Assembly: GCF_025028335.1 (NCBI RefSeq)
Contig: NZ_JAFEUW010000001.1
Coordinates: 1,860,001 to 1,924,000, forward strand
From: Brachybacterium sillae
GTDB lineage: Bacteria; Actinomycetota; Actinomycetes; Actinomycetales; Dermabacteraceae
DNA length: 64,000 nucleotides
Direction of reading: 5' to 3'
Shown: in pieces, positions 10,101 through 18,320 of the stretch
How positions within the stretch are numbered: the first letter of the stretch is position 1
Layout of the letters: each line of letters begins with the position of its first letter
Program-made: the position numbers and the translations under genes
Notes under the pieces: model-generated
What the model saw: the letters and a program-made list of their open reading frames with translations, nothing else
Told to the model about the DNA's origin: nothing
The model's database searches: none

Positions 10101-11975
10101 GCGAACAACACCCGTGCGGAGGCGCAGAAGAGACTCGATATCCGGGTGATCGTCGGCAACCCGCCATACTCGGTGGGGCAGACTTCCGGCAACGACGACA
10201 ACGCGAACATCAAGTATCCGACGCTGGATGGGCGCATCCGCGACACGTTCGCGGCCCGGACCGATGCGGTCAACAAGAACAGCCTGTACGACTCCTACCT
10301 GCGCGCGATCCGCTGGGCCACGGACCGGATCGGCGACCAGGGAGTGATCGGTTTCGTCACCAACGGCGGCTGGATCGAAGGGAACACCGCTGCAGGCGTG
10401 CGCAAGACGCTCGCCGAGGAGTTCTCCAGCATCTACGTGTTCAACCTGCGGGGGAACCAGCGCACCGCTGGCGAGCAGTCGCGTAGGGAGGGTGGCAAGG
10501 TCTTCGGTGCCGGCTCCCGCAACACCGTCGCCATCTTCCTCCTCGTGAAGACCACCGGCCACGACGGCCCGGCGACGATCCACTACCGGGACATCGGCGA
10601 CTACCTGTCCGCCCCGGAGAAACTGCAGATCGTCTCCGAGGCGACGCTGGACTCGATCCCCTGGCGGCCGATCGAACCGAACCGTCACGGGGACTGGATC
10701 AACCAGCGCGACGAGGACTACCTGACGTACCCGGTGCTCGGCGACAACAAGGGAACGGACTCGCAGCCTGCGGCATTCCGCCTCTACTCCAGCGGCCTGA
10801 AGACCAATCGCGATGCATGGGTGTACAACTATTCCCTGCCCGCCCTTCGCGAGAACGTCACTCGGTCAATCGACTTCTACAACCGCGAAGTCGACCGCGC
10901 CGCACTCCCCGGCTTCTCCCCCAACCTCGACCCCGCAAAACTCTCTTGGAACCGGACGGACAAGACAAACGTGGTGCGGGGACGAAAGATCGAACACCGC
11001 AAGACAGCGTATCGGGAAGGCCTCTACCGACCGTTCTCCCGCGCCAACGTCTACTTCGACCGGGCCTACAACGACATGGTCTACCGGCTCCAACAACTAT
11101 TCCCGACTGCGAAGCACGACAACTTCGGGTTCTACATGACCGGGGTCTCGTCTCATCACGAGTTCTCTGTGCTGGCCACGCGGCATATCCCTGATCTGCA
11201 TCTGCTAGACACCGGCCAGTTCTTCCCCCGCTACCGCTGGGAGCCGGCCGACCCGAGCGACGGGACGCTCGACCTCGACGCCCCCGCCGGTGAGGACAGC
11301 GTCGTCGTGGACGGCTATCGGCGCGTCGACAACATCACCGACGAGTTCCACGCCCTGATGCAGGACCGGTACGGCAGCCAGGTCAGCAAGGACGATGTGT
11401 TCTTCTTCCTCTACGGCCTGCTGCACTCGCCGGAGTACCGGCAGCGGTACGCCGGGGAGTTGAAGCAGACGCTGCCGCGGGTGCCGAACGTTCCCGCGGG
11501 AACGTTCCGGGCCTTCACCGAGGCGGGCCGCGAACTGTTCCATCTGCACGCCGACTACGAGGACGTCGACCCGTACCCGCTGGTCGTGGCGGAGGGGGAG
11601 CAGCCGCCGATGGGTGGTGAGGAGGTCTACTACCGCGTGGAGAAGATGCGCTTCCCCAGTGGGACGAAGGCCGCCGACGCCCCCGAGGCGATCATCGTCA
11701 ATCCCCGCATCACGCTCACCGGGATCCCCGAGAAGGCCTACCGCTACCAGTTGGGGTCCCGCAGCGCCATCGAATGGGTCATGCGGCAGTACCAGGTGAG
11801 CACCGACAAAGCCTCCGGCATCGTCAACGACCCGAACCAGTGGGGCATCGAGCACGGCAACCCCCGGTACATCCTCGCCCTGCTGCAGAAGGTCGTGACC
11901 GTCTCCGTGCGGACCGTCGACATCTGCGACGGGCTGCCGAGCATCACGATGCCGGGGGAGGGCAGCGCCGCGTGA
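7125..11975 (+). CDS. Type ISP restriction-modification enzyme (nuclease-helicase-methyltransferase in one chain)
   Basis: A 1616-residue single polypeptide resembling LlaGI/LlaBIII-type ISP enzymes, which translocate along DNA, cut foreign DNA and methylate adenine at host sites. Domains in order: an Mrr-like PD-(D/E)XK nuclease (D65, then Q79-C-K81); an SF2 helicase with Walker A ACGTGKT (193-199), DEAH box (326-329), MTATPR and a QSVGRVMR motif VI; a helical coupler; a gamma-type N6-adenine methyltransferase with DPFTGTGTF (from 896) and NPPY (1012-1015); and a C-terminal target recognition region from about residue 1200. It begins 165 bp after tRNA-Ser and overlaps the GIY-YIG gene by 4 nt. 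All key motifs look intact. Codon use around 10800-11200, in the recognition region, looks less GC-rich than the rest. Confidence 0.93.
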   Translation: MASVSVMKLLDRMYNSATSSVDKGERFERFVQAFLQVDPTWGSQFEHVWMWNDWPDRPSRDLGVDLVGKRRDGGLAAIQCKFYDPKHYVSKADVDSFLSSSGREEFTERIFVSTTNHWGANAEEALRDQRVPVRRLGLEDFEQSRVDWGFWDPDTPTVMELHGASDLRPYQRTAIDAVKQGFETADRGKLIMACGTGKTFTSLRLAEEVAGPVGSVLFLVPSIALLSQALREWSNNAAAPITAMAVCSDAKASKARRTGEDSSEISVVDLALPATTDPARLAERMRAARSSGEGLRVVFATYQSIDVVAQAQQQAGLEPFDLVVCDEAHRTTGATLAGEEESAFVRVHDAEYLRATKRLYMTATPRIYDDASKKKAESRDVVIASMDDEATFGPELYRLGFGDAVAMGMLTDYKVLILTVNQETVNEAMQEAFAQNGELTLDDATRLVGCWNGLAKRGDTEHSFGADPQPMRRAVAFARDIKSSKRVAQQFTEVVSAFVDADEEATEDLLAVEARHVDGSMNAMERGELLDWLKEDAPDNTCRVLSNARCLSEGVDVPSLDAVMFLNPRRSVVDVVQSVGRVMRLAKGKRYGYIILPVVVPAGVEPEKALDDNKNFQVVWEVLQALRAHDERFDAMVNQIELNTGRSDRVDVVGIGFPAGEGGDQGEGSGSADPARAVQGRLSLELSRMDQLRDAIYARMVKKVGTRQYWEQWAKDIADIASAHIARITALVDEDGTPAAAQFDVFLDALRRNLNASITRDGAIEMLAQHMITRPVFDALFTDYAFTDHNPVSRVMERMVESLTSMHVDAEAQSLEKFYDSVRLRAAGIDNAAGKQKIITELYEGFFKAAFSRTADAMGVVYTPIEIVDFILRSVDDVLRREFGHSISDEGVHVLDPFTGTGTFIVRLLQSGLISPQDLARKYASELHANEILLLAYYIAAVNIETTFHDLTATTEDLPLWQVGYEPFEGIVLTDTFQQTEDGDLTDETVFPANNTRAEAQKRLDIRVIVGNPPYSVGQTSGNDDNANIKYPTLDGRIRDTFAARTDAVNKNSLYDSYLRAIRWATDRIGDQGVIGFVTNGGWIEGNTAAGVRKTLAEEFSSIYVFNLRGNQRTAGEQSRREGGKVFGAGSRNTVAIFLLVKTTGHDGPATIHYRDIGDYLSAPEKLQIVSEATLDSIPWRPIEPNRHGDWINQRDEDYLTYPVLGDNKGTDSQPAAFRLYSSGLKTNRDAWVYNYSLPALRENVTRSIDFYNREVDRAALPGFSPNLDPAKLSWNRTDKTNVVRGRKIEHRKTAYREGLYRPFSRANVYFDRAYNDMVYRLQQLFPTAKHDNFGFYMTGVSSHHEFSVLATRHIPDLHLLDTGQFFPRYRWEPADPSDGTLDLDAPAGEDSVVVDGYRRVDNITDEFHALMQDRYGSQVSKDDVFFFLYGLLHSPEYRQRYAGELKQTLPRVPNVPAGTFRAFTEAGRELFHLHADYEDVDPYPLVVAEGEQPPMGGEEVYYRVEKMRFPSGTKAADAPEAIIVNPRITLTGIPEKAYRYQLGSRSAIEWVMRQYQVSTDKASGIVNDPNQWGIEHGNPRYILALLQKVVTVSVRTVDICDGLPSITMPGEGSAA

Positions 11976-12024
11976 GTGGGAAGAACGTCCGCCTGTTCCT
12001 CGTCGACGGCACCGCCGGCGGGCT

Positions 12025-12063
12025 AATCACGGCGGAGATCGGCAACTGGACCGGTCACGTGCT
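12025..12063 (+). repeat. 39-bp target site duplication, left copy
   Basis: Identical to 13977-14015. It flanks the insertion sequence directly and belongs to the coding sequence of the interrupted GIY-YIG gene, beginning AATCACGGCGG and ending CACGTGCT. The length is far above the 2-14 bp of most IS families. Confidence 0.95.
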
Positions 12064-12519
12064 CCTGAGTTGGACCTCTCGGGCCTGGTTTGAGAGATTT
12101 CAGTAGCGTTTCTGCTGGTCGTGGGGTTTCCAGGGTGGCTGGATGGGTCACTAATTGGGGGTAGGGTCGGGGGTTGTGAGCCCGTTTTTGAGGAAGGTGA
12201 CCACGGCGTCTGGCGCGACTGCCGTGCAGGTGGTCGTTAAGGAGGGTCGGCGGAACAAGATCCTTGAGCACCTCGGGTCCGCGCATACCGACCTGAGTTG
12301 GACCTCTCGGGCCTGGTTTGAGAGATTTCAGTAGCGTTTCTGCTGGTCGTGGGGTTTCCAGGGTGGCTGGATGGGTCACTAATTGGGGGTAGGGTCGGGG
12401 GTTGTGAGCCCGTTTTTGAGGAAGGTGACCACGGCGTCTGGCGCGACTGCCGTGCAGGTGGTCGTTAAGGAGGGTCGGCGGAACAAGATCCTTGAGCACC
12501 TCGGGTCCGCGCATACCGA
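12064..12519 (+). repeat. 228-bp tandem duplication of the IS left end
   Basis: 12064-12291 is repeated as 12292-12519. The copy covers the left inverted repeat, the leader and the first 38 transposase codons. The junction reads ...GCATACCGA then CCTGAG..., meaning the second copy begins exactly at the IS terminus. Confidence 0.95.
12176..12334 (+). pseudogene. Truncated transposase N-terminus in the extra IS end
   Basis: GTG start equivalent to that of the full transposase. It encodes the first 38 transposase residues (VSPFLRKVTTASGATAVQ...), then runs into the inverted repeat and stops at TAG 12332-12334 after 52 codons. It lacks all catalytic residues. Confidence 0.8.
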
Positions 12520-13945
12520 GGCTGAGCTCGCTGTTTTGATGAGGGCCGGCCGGGACAAGCTCAATGCTGGTCAGGAGACTCTCGACCTCGGCTTGGAGCA
12601 GGATCCCCAGGCAGCTGTGGTGCGGTCCATGCGGTCGCGCTTGCTGCTGGACGTGCTCCAGGCGACCTGGAGAGGGCTTGGTTTCGATGCGCTCGAGGAC
12701 GAGGCGTTCTTCCAGCTCGTCGCCGCGCGTTTGATCTTCCCGACCTCGATGCTCGACTCCGCTCGCGTGCTGAGCGAGGTGGGGATCGATCCGGTGCATC
12801 GTTCAACGATGAAGCGCTGCCTGACCCGGATCCAGCAGTGCAAGTACCGCGACCAGATAGCGAAGAACTGCTTTGAACATGCCTCGACCAGCGGCGATAT
12901 CTCTCTGGTGCTCTATGACGTCACCACGCTCTACTTCGAGGCCGAGCACGAGGACGAACTGCGGAAGGTCGGCTACTCGAAGGAGCGCCGAGTGGATCCG
13001 CAGATCGTGGTCGGGCTGCTGGTGGATCGGGGCGGGTTCCCGCTCGAGATCGGCTGCTTCGAGGGCAACAAGGCCGAGACCACGACGATCGTGCCGATCA
13101 TCCAGCAGTTCCAGGCCCGCCACGGCCTGGCGGACATGGTCGTCGTCGCTGACGCCGGGATGCTCTCCACCACGAACCTGACCGCCCTTAACGAAGCGGG
13201 ACTGCGGTTCATCGTCGGGTCGCGGCAGGTCAAAGCCCCTGGTGACCTTGCACATCACTTCCACTGGAACGGTGACGCGTTCACCGACGGGCAGCTGATC
13301 GACACCATCACCCCACGTCACGGGAACACGAAAACCGACACGAAGCAGCACCGCTGGGAGCCGGTCTGGGACCCGACGGAGCATCCCGGGCATTGGCGGG
13401 CGGTCTGGGCGTTCTCGAAGAAACGCGCGACCCGGGATGGGCACACGCTGACCGCGCAGGAGAACCGAGCCCGCGCTGTGATCGACGGGGACGTGACCGT
13501 GAAGTCGACGCGGTTCGTGAAGACCACAGCGGCCGGTCGCAGCCTCGACGAAGCCTCCCTCAAGCGGGCACGGAGCCTCGTGGGGCTGAAGGGCTACGTC
13601 ACCAACATCCCCGCGACGGTGATGTCCGCGGCGGAGGTGCTCTCCAGCTATCACGACCTGTGGCAGGTCGAGCAGTCCTTCCGGATGAGCAAGACGGACC
13701 TACAGGCCAGGCCCATGTTTCATCGGCAGCGGGACGCGATCGAAGCTCACCTCACGATCGTGTTCACCGCCCTGGCAATGGCCCGTCTCCTGCAGGCCCA
13801 GACGGGGTTCAGCATCCGCAAGATCATCCGGACCCTACGGCCGTTGCAGGACGTGACCATCACCCTGGCCGGCCAGGACATCACGGCCAAGGCCGAGCTC
13901 ACCGACGATGCCCGCACCATCCTCAAGGCCCTCAAGATGACTTGA
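12404..13945 (+). CDS. IS1634-family transposase
   Basis: A 513-residue DDE transposase. The start is taken at GTG 12404 (VSPFLRKVTTASG), which matches the usual N-terminus of this family; a TTG 21 nt upstream is also in frame. The DDE core is visible: the first Asp in LVLYDVTTLYFE, the second in MVVVADAGMLS, and a C-terminal YREK-like region in HDLWQVEQSFRMSKTDLQARP containing the catalytic Glu. A preserved full-length frame and intact inverted repeats suggest the element may be active. Confidence 0.93.
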   Translation: MSPFLRKVTTASGATAVQVVVKEGRRNKILEHLGSAHTEAELAVLMRAGRDKLNAGQETLDLGLEQDPQAAVVRSMRSRLLLDVLQATWRGLGFDALEDEAFFQLVAARLIFPTSMLDSARVLSEVGIDPVHRSTMKRCLTRIQQCKYRDQIAKNCFEHASTSGDISLVLYDVTTLYFEAEHEDELRKVGYSKERRVDPQIVVGLLVDRGGFPLEIGCFEGNKAETTTIVPIIQQFQARHGLADMVVVADAGMLSTTNLTALNEAGLRFIVGSRQVKAPGDLAHHFHWNGDAFTDGQLIDTITPRHGNTKTDTKQHRWEPVWDPTEHPGHWRAVWAFSKKRATRDGHTLTAQENRARAVIDGDVTVKSTRFVKTTAAGRSLDEASLKRARSLVGLKGYVTNIPATVMSAAEVLSSYHDLWQVEQSFRMSKTDLQARPMFHRQRDAIEAHLTIVFTALAMARLLQAQTGFSIRKIIRTLRPLQDVTITLAGQDITAKAELTDDARTILKALKMT

Positions 13946-13960
13946 CGCATGGGTCACTAA

Positions 13961-13976
13961 AGAGGTCCAACTCAGG
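13961..13976 (-). repeat. Right terminal inverted repeat of the IS
   Basis: Perfect 16-bp inverted match to 12064-12079 and 12292-12307. It lies 15 bp after the transposase stop and abuts the right target duplication. Confidence 0.95.
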
Positions 13977-14015
13977 AATCACGGCGGAGATCGGCAACTG
14001 GACCGGTCACGTGCT
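13977..14015 (+). repeat. 39-bp target site duplication, right copy
   Basis: Identical to 12025-12063. The interrupted gene continues in frame immediately after it. Confidence 0.95.
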
Positions 14016-15042
14016 GCGCGGCAAGCGGGAGAAGCTCGGGCAGATCCGGCAGCGCCCCGAGGCGCAGCGCACCGGCATCTACATCCTGCTGGGAGAGGAC
14101 CCGGACAACCCCTCCCGGAAACTCGCGTACATCGGGCAGAGCGATGACGTCGCCGGTCGGCTCGCCCAGCACCACGCGCGCAAACCCTTCTGGGATGAGG
14201 TTCTGATCGTCACCTCGAAGGATCAGAACCTCACCACCGCGCATGTGCGCTACCTGGAGGCACGACTGACCGCCCTCGCGATGCAGATCGGTCGCGTGCG
14301 GCTGGAGAACCTCCAGAACCCGACCGGTGGCGCCGCGCTGCCCGAGGCCGACGCCTTGGACATGGAGGACTTCATCGAGTACGTGCGCATCCTCTTCCCC
14401 GTGCTCGGGGTGGACATGTTCCGCGGTCGATCCCGCCCGGTCCGGATCGCCCCCGTGCCCGCCGAGCCCGCCGCGGTGCAGGCTCCGAGTGCCGTCACGT
14501 CTGAACCGTCTGCGGTGGATCCCCAGGACGCCGCGGACGACGATGGCGTGGAACGCTCCCCGGTGTTCCACCTCCGATTGCAGAAACGCGGCGCCGACGC
14601 CACCGCCCAGGTCATCGACGGAGAGTTCACGCTGCTGGCGGGGTCCGTGGTCGCGCCCGAGATCGTCGCCGGTGACTCCCTGGCCGCCTCGACGGCGAGC
14701 CAGTACCGATCCCGCGTGGAGCAGCGCGCCCAGCTGGTCGAGAGCGGCGCCCTGGGCCGTGACGCAGAGGGCCGCTGGGTGGCACTGCGCGACATCGTCT
14801 TCCCCTCCCCGTCGGCCGCCGGAAGCATCGTCGTCGGACGGCCATCGATCAACGGCCGCATCGCGTGGCGAACCGACAGTGCCACCACATATGGAGGGTG
14901 GGAGGAGTCCCGCCGCTAAGCACGGACGGTGTACGCCACGCCCTCGCACCCCGCCACCGCCGCGCGCCCGTACCATGGGTCGTCCCGTCCCGTCCCGCCC
15001 CGCGGGATCCACCCCGCGCCTCTCCGTCGAAGGAGCCCCCGG

Positions 15043-15660
15043 ATGACCGCCACCGCCGTCGTTCCTGCCCGCCGACCCGTCCTGGCCGACGCCGTCCTGC
15101 CGCGCACCCGCGTCACCGATGCGCTGTTGGTGGGGGCCGGGGTGCTGGTCATGGCGCTGCTGGCGCAGGTGGAGATCCCGCTGCCGCTGGTGCCGATCAC
15201 CGGGCAGACCCTCGGGGTGCTGCTCGTCGGCGCCGCCCTCGGTGCCCGCCGCGGCGCCCTGTCGCTCGCCGCCTACGCGGTGGTCGGCCTGCTCGGTGCC
15301 CCCGTGTTCGCGGGCTTCGCCGGGGGCCCCGCCACCGTGCTGTCCCCGAGCTTCGGCTTCATCCTCGGTTTCGTGCCGGCCGCCGCGGTGGCCGGATGGA
15401 TGGCGGAGCGTGCATGGGACCGTCAGCCGCTGCGCGCAGCCGCCGGGTTCCTCGCCGCGAGCGCCATCCCCTTCCTCACCGGTGTGCCGTACATGGCAGC
15501 GATCGTGAACCTGGTGATGGGGGAGCCGATGGGTCTGCAGGCCGCCCTGGCCGCCGGGCTGTGGCCGTTCATCCCCGGGGGCATCGTCAAGGCGCTGCTG
15601 GCCGCCGCCCTCATCCCGCTGGCGTGGAAGGGCGTGCGCGCACTGGACGCCCGCCGCTGA
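15043..15660 (+). CDS. bioY: Biotin transporter BioY (ECF S-component)
   Basis: A 205-residue membrane protein that captures biotin for an ECF-type transporter, or acts alone. It has about six membrane segments, with the BioY signature in PLPLVPITGQTLGVLLVGAALG, then YAVVGLLGAPVFAGFAGG and SPSFGFILGFVPAA. The start at ATG 15043 is supported by GAAGGAG 8 nt upstream; the longer open frame upstream looks non-coding. No bioM or bioN is adjacent, so the energising subunits must be elsewhere. It is only 21 bp from the convergent GH31 gene. Confidence 0.95.
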   Translation: MTATAVVPARRPVLADAVLPRTRVTDALLVGAGVLVMALLAQVEIPLPLVPITGQTLGVLLVGAALGARRGALSLAAYAVVGLLGAPVFAGFAGGPATVLSPSFGFILGFVPAAAVAGWMAERAWDRQPLRAAAGFLAASAIPFLTGVPYMAAIVNLVMGEPMGLQAALAAGLWPFIPGGIVKALLAAALIPLAWKGVRALDARR

Positions 15661-15681
15661 GAACCCCGCGACCGGCCCGCG

Positions 15682-18201
15682 TCAGCGCGCCGTGAGAATC
15701 TCCGCCACCGCCGCAATGAGCTCCGCCGACGGCTGCTCGTAGGCGTGCGTCACCGGGGCATGGCCCATCGGCGCGGAGCCGATCGCCGCGATCTCCCCGA
15801 GGGCCGCGACCCCGCGCTGCTCCACCGCCGCCATGAGGCGCTCCTTCAGCGTGTAACCGATCTGCGCCCGCTCCAGCAGGCGCCGCACCCGCGGCGCCGG
15901 ATCCGTGGGCGCCAGGCGGCGCAGGGCCGCTGAGGTCAGCACCACCGGGGTCTGCTCGTCGTCGGGCTGCAGGTCCAGGTGCACCCGGCCCAGCCCACCG
16001 GGCGGCCCCGCCGTATCGGCCTCGCGCAGCGCCACCCGCGCACCCCCGCACTGCAGATCCTGAAGGGCCGACGGATCCGCCCCCAACAGGGTCACGGTGA
16101 ACGCCCTCCGGCCGCGCCGATCCGCGGCCCCGGCCCCCTGGCCGGTCCCCTCCCCAGCGCCCGCCGTGCTTCCCGCGGCACCTGTGTCCACGGCGCCGTC
16201 GCGGTCGATCACCAGGCGCCCCGCCTCGGCCTCCAGACGCAACCGGGTCTCCACCCACGCGCCGTCGACGGGCTCCTCCCACAGGGAGAACTCGCCGTCG
16301 GCGCCCACGGCCACCAGGATCTCCAGGTCCGGCATCCGCTCCGCCGACCACAGGTCCGTGCCCTCCGCCGCCAGCGGGAGGAACCCGCCGGCCCGCAGCA
16401 GCACCGGGATCGAGGACAGGTCGCGGTGCAGGCGCAGCACCCGGCCGCCGCGGTACGCGAGACCGGTCATCACATCCACCCAGTCGCCCTCGGGCAGGTA
16501 GGCGTCGGCCGCGCCGAGCCGGGTGTCGGCCGCAGCGGGCCGCACGATCGGCGCCACCAGCAGCTGCGAGCCGAAGGAGTACTGGTCGCGGTAGCGGTAG
16601 GCCTGATCCACGGGGGTCGTGATGTACGTCGGCTCCACCAGGGAACGGCCCTCGAGGTGGGCCCGCCGGTTCATGGCGTGCAGATACGGCAGCATCCGGT
16701 GCCGCAGCCGCAGGTGCTCGACCATGGTGCGCTCGGCCGCCGGTTCGAAGTTCCACGGCTCCTTCCCGGCGAACGGCGAGTTGCTGGAGTGCAGCCGCAG
16801 GATGGGGGAGAAGCAACCGAACTGCACCCAGCGGGCGGCGAGCTCGTCGTCACGGTAGCCCTCCATGTGGCCGCCGATGTCGTGGCTCCACCAGCCGTAG
16901 CCGATGTTCGCTCCGGCGGCGGTGAAGCGCGGCTGGAACGCCAGCGACTCCCAGCTGATGATCGCGTCGCCGGAGAAACCCACGGGGTAGCGGTGGCTGC
17001 CGGGGCCGGCGTAGCGGGAGAACGTCAGGCCGCGCCGCCCGTCGCGGGCGTTGTCGGTGAAGTGGCCGTGGTTCAGCACCCACAGCGGGTCCAGGCCGCG
17101 GCGCCGCGAGTACGGGCCCGACTGCCAGTCCACCCACCAGAAGTCCGTGCCCTGCTCCTCCAGGCCGCGGTGCAGCACCTCGAAGTACGCGCGCAGGAAC
17201 TCCGGATCGGCGGCATCGAAGGCGATGGGCTCCCCGTCGACGGGCCGACCCAGGGCCTCACACATCGCCGGATAGGCGTCCTCGAAGGCCCGCACCCCGT
17301 CGGCGGGATGCACGTTCAGCGTCACCGCCAGGCCCCGCTCATGCAGGGCACGCTGGAACCGCTCCGGGTCGGGGAACAGGTCCCGGTTCCAGGTGTACCC
17401 GGTCCAGCCCGAGCCGTACCGCGGATCGACCTCCGTCAGGTGCCAGTCCATGTCGATCACCGCCACCGAGAACGGCACGCCCTCGGCGCGGAACCGATCC
17501 ATCAGCGCCAGGTAACCGGCCTCGTCATAGCGGTGGTAGCGCGACCACCAGTTCCCCAGGGCGAACCGCGGCAGCAGCGGCTGCGGCCCCGACAGCAGAT
17601 GGAAGTCCGTCAGCGCCTGCACGTGGTCGTGGCCGTGCGCGAAGACGTACAGATCCACCTGGCCGTCCTCCGCGTCGCGCGGCAGCAGGGACCCGTTGGC
17701 GTCGAACACCATCGACGCGGAGTCATCCAGCACCGCATACCCGGTGGTGGAGACGACGCCCGGCTCCAGGGGGATCTCCCCGTCGGCCTCATCCAGCGTG
17801 CGGGCGGCCCCACCGAGGTTCCCGTTCAGCACCCGGGTGGGCTCACCCCGCCGCCGACCCTGCGCATGCGCGGGCAGGGACAGGTCCTGCCCGTACCGCC
17901 ACACCGAGTGATAGTTCGTGACGCCGCCGCGCACCTGCAGAGACAGACCGTCGGGCCGGAACGGCCCCTCGTCGTACTCCAGGGTGTACGCCGCGGTGCG
18001 CACGATCAGCCGGTCCCCCTCGCGGCCGACCTCCACCCCGTCCCGCAGCACCGGCCGGTGCAGCGCGAGGGTCGAGGGACGGTCCTCGAAGCGGCCGCTC
18101 GGTGACCACTCCAGGCGCACCAGCGCCGGGGTGATCGGGGTGATGCGGTAGTGGTCGCCGCGCAGGATGCCATCGGGGGAGATGCGGGGATCAGCCGTCA
18201 T
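15682..18201 (-). CDS. Glycoside hydrolase family 31 (alpha-glucosidase/alpha-xylosidase type)
   Basis: An 839-residue retaining alpha-glycosidase with no signal peptide, so probably cytoplasmic. The N-terminal beta-sandwich (PALVRLEWSPSGRFEDRPS) is followed by the catalytic barrel. The likely nucleophile Asp lies in DFWWVDWQSG (about residue 355) and the acid/base Asp in VGFSGDAIISWESL (about 412). WWSHDIGGHM and RLHSSN are also typical of GH31. The proximal and distal C-terminal sheets follow; about residues 690-720 is a Gly/Ala-rich insertion (GAAGSTAGAGEGTGQGAG). WxDW rather than WxDMNE at the nucleophile leaves the substrate open. No sugar transporter is adjacent. Confidence 0.9.
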   Translation of the reverse strand: MTADPRISPDGILRGDHYRITPITPALVRLEWSPSGRFEDRPSTLALHRPVLRDGVEVGREGDRLIVRTAAYTLEYDEGPFRPDGLSLQVRGGVTNYHSVWRYGQDLSLPAHAQGRRRGEPTRVLNGNLGGAARTLDEADGEIPLEPGVVSTTGYAVLDDSASMVFDANGSLLPRDAEDGQVDLYVFAHGHDHVQALTDFHLLSGPQPLLPRFALGNWWSRYHRYDEAGYLALMDRFRAEGVPFSVAVIDMDWHLTEVDPRYGSGWTGYTWNRDLFPDPERFQRALHERGLAVTLNVHPADGVRAFEDAYPAMCEALGRPVDGEPIAFDAADPEFLRAYFEVLHRGLEEQGTDFWWVDWQSGPYSRRRGLDPLWVLNHGHFTDNARDGRRGLTFSRYAGPGSHRYPVGFSGDAIISWESLAFQPRFTAAGANIGYGWWSHDIGGHMEGYRDDELAARWVQFGCFSPILRLHSSNSPFAGKEPWNFEPAAERTMVEHLRLRHRMLPYLHAMNRRAHLEGRSLVEPTYITTPVDQAYRYRDQYSFGSQLLVAPIVRPAAADTRLGAADAYLPEGDWVDVMTGLAYRGGRVLRLHRDLSSIPVLLRAGGFLPLAAEGTDLWSAERMPDLEILVAVGADGEFSLWEEPVDGAWVETRLRLEAEAGRLVIDRDGAVDTGAAGSTAGAGEGTGQGAGAADRRGRRAFTVTLLGADPSALQDLQCGGARVALREADTAGPPGGLGRVHLDLQPDDEQTPVVLTSAALRRLAPTDPAPRVRRLLERAQIGYTLKERLMAAVEQRGVAALGEIAAIGSAPMGHAPVTHAYEQPSAELIAAVAEILTAR

Positions 18202-18320
18202 GGGCCGATCCTCTCAGGCGCGCGATCCCTGCCGCGCGGGATCTCACCGCCCGTCCCGCACCGTGCCCTCGCCCGCCGACCTCTGCCCACCGACCTCTGC
18301 CCACCGGAGACAATGTGGCC

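Larger units (their letters stand above)
12064..13976 (+). mobile_element. IS1634-like insertion sequence (IS4 superfamily) with duplicated left end
   Basis: The element is bounded by 16-bp perfect terminal inverted repeats: CCTGAGTTGGACCTCT at 12064-12079 and its reverse complement at 13961-13976. The same left terminus occurs again at 12292-12307, so the canonical element is probably 12292-13976 (1685 bp), preceded by an extra copy of its first 228 bp. It encodes one 513-residue transposase. The 39-bp target duplication fits the IS1634/IS1549 group, which is known for long, variable duplications. Confidence 0.92.
11972..14919 (+). pseudogene. GIY-YIG / DUF4357 nuclease family gene, interrupted by an IS
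   Basis: Starts with GTG at 11972 inside the end of the type ISP gene (GTGA overlap). Reading continues to 12063, is broken by the insertion sequence, and resumes in the correct frame at 14016; removing 12064-14015 gives one open frame of 331 residues. The N-terminus reads KNVRLFLVDGTAGGLITAEI. A GIY-YIG-like segment follows (GIYILLGED and LAYIGQSDDVAGRLAQHH), then a C-terminal DUF4357-like domain (FTLLAGSVVAPEI to GRPSINGRIAWR). Such proteins are often linked to restriction systems, and the overlap suggests an accessory role to the ISP enzyme (inference). The IS will truncate it after about 31 native residues, so it is probably inactive here unless the element excises. Confidence 0.88.

Noticed and set aside
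6705-10688. A 1327-codon open frame on the minus strand
   Set aside because: It lies antisense to the type ISP gene and the tRNA; the translated protein is Arg/His/Gly-rich shadow sequence with no domain. High GC content makes such frames common.
6872-15042. Genomic island with attachment sites at tRNA-Ser carrying the restriction locus
   Set aside because: I looked for a repeat of the tRNA 3' end (TCGAATCCCGCTCCCTCCG) after 14919 and saw none, and there is no integrase. Proximity to the tRNA alone is not enough.
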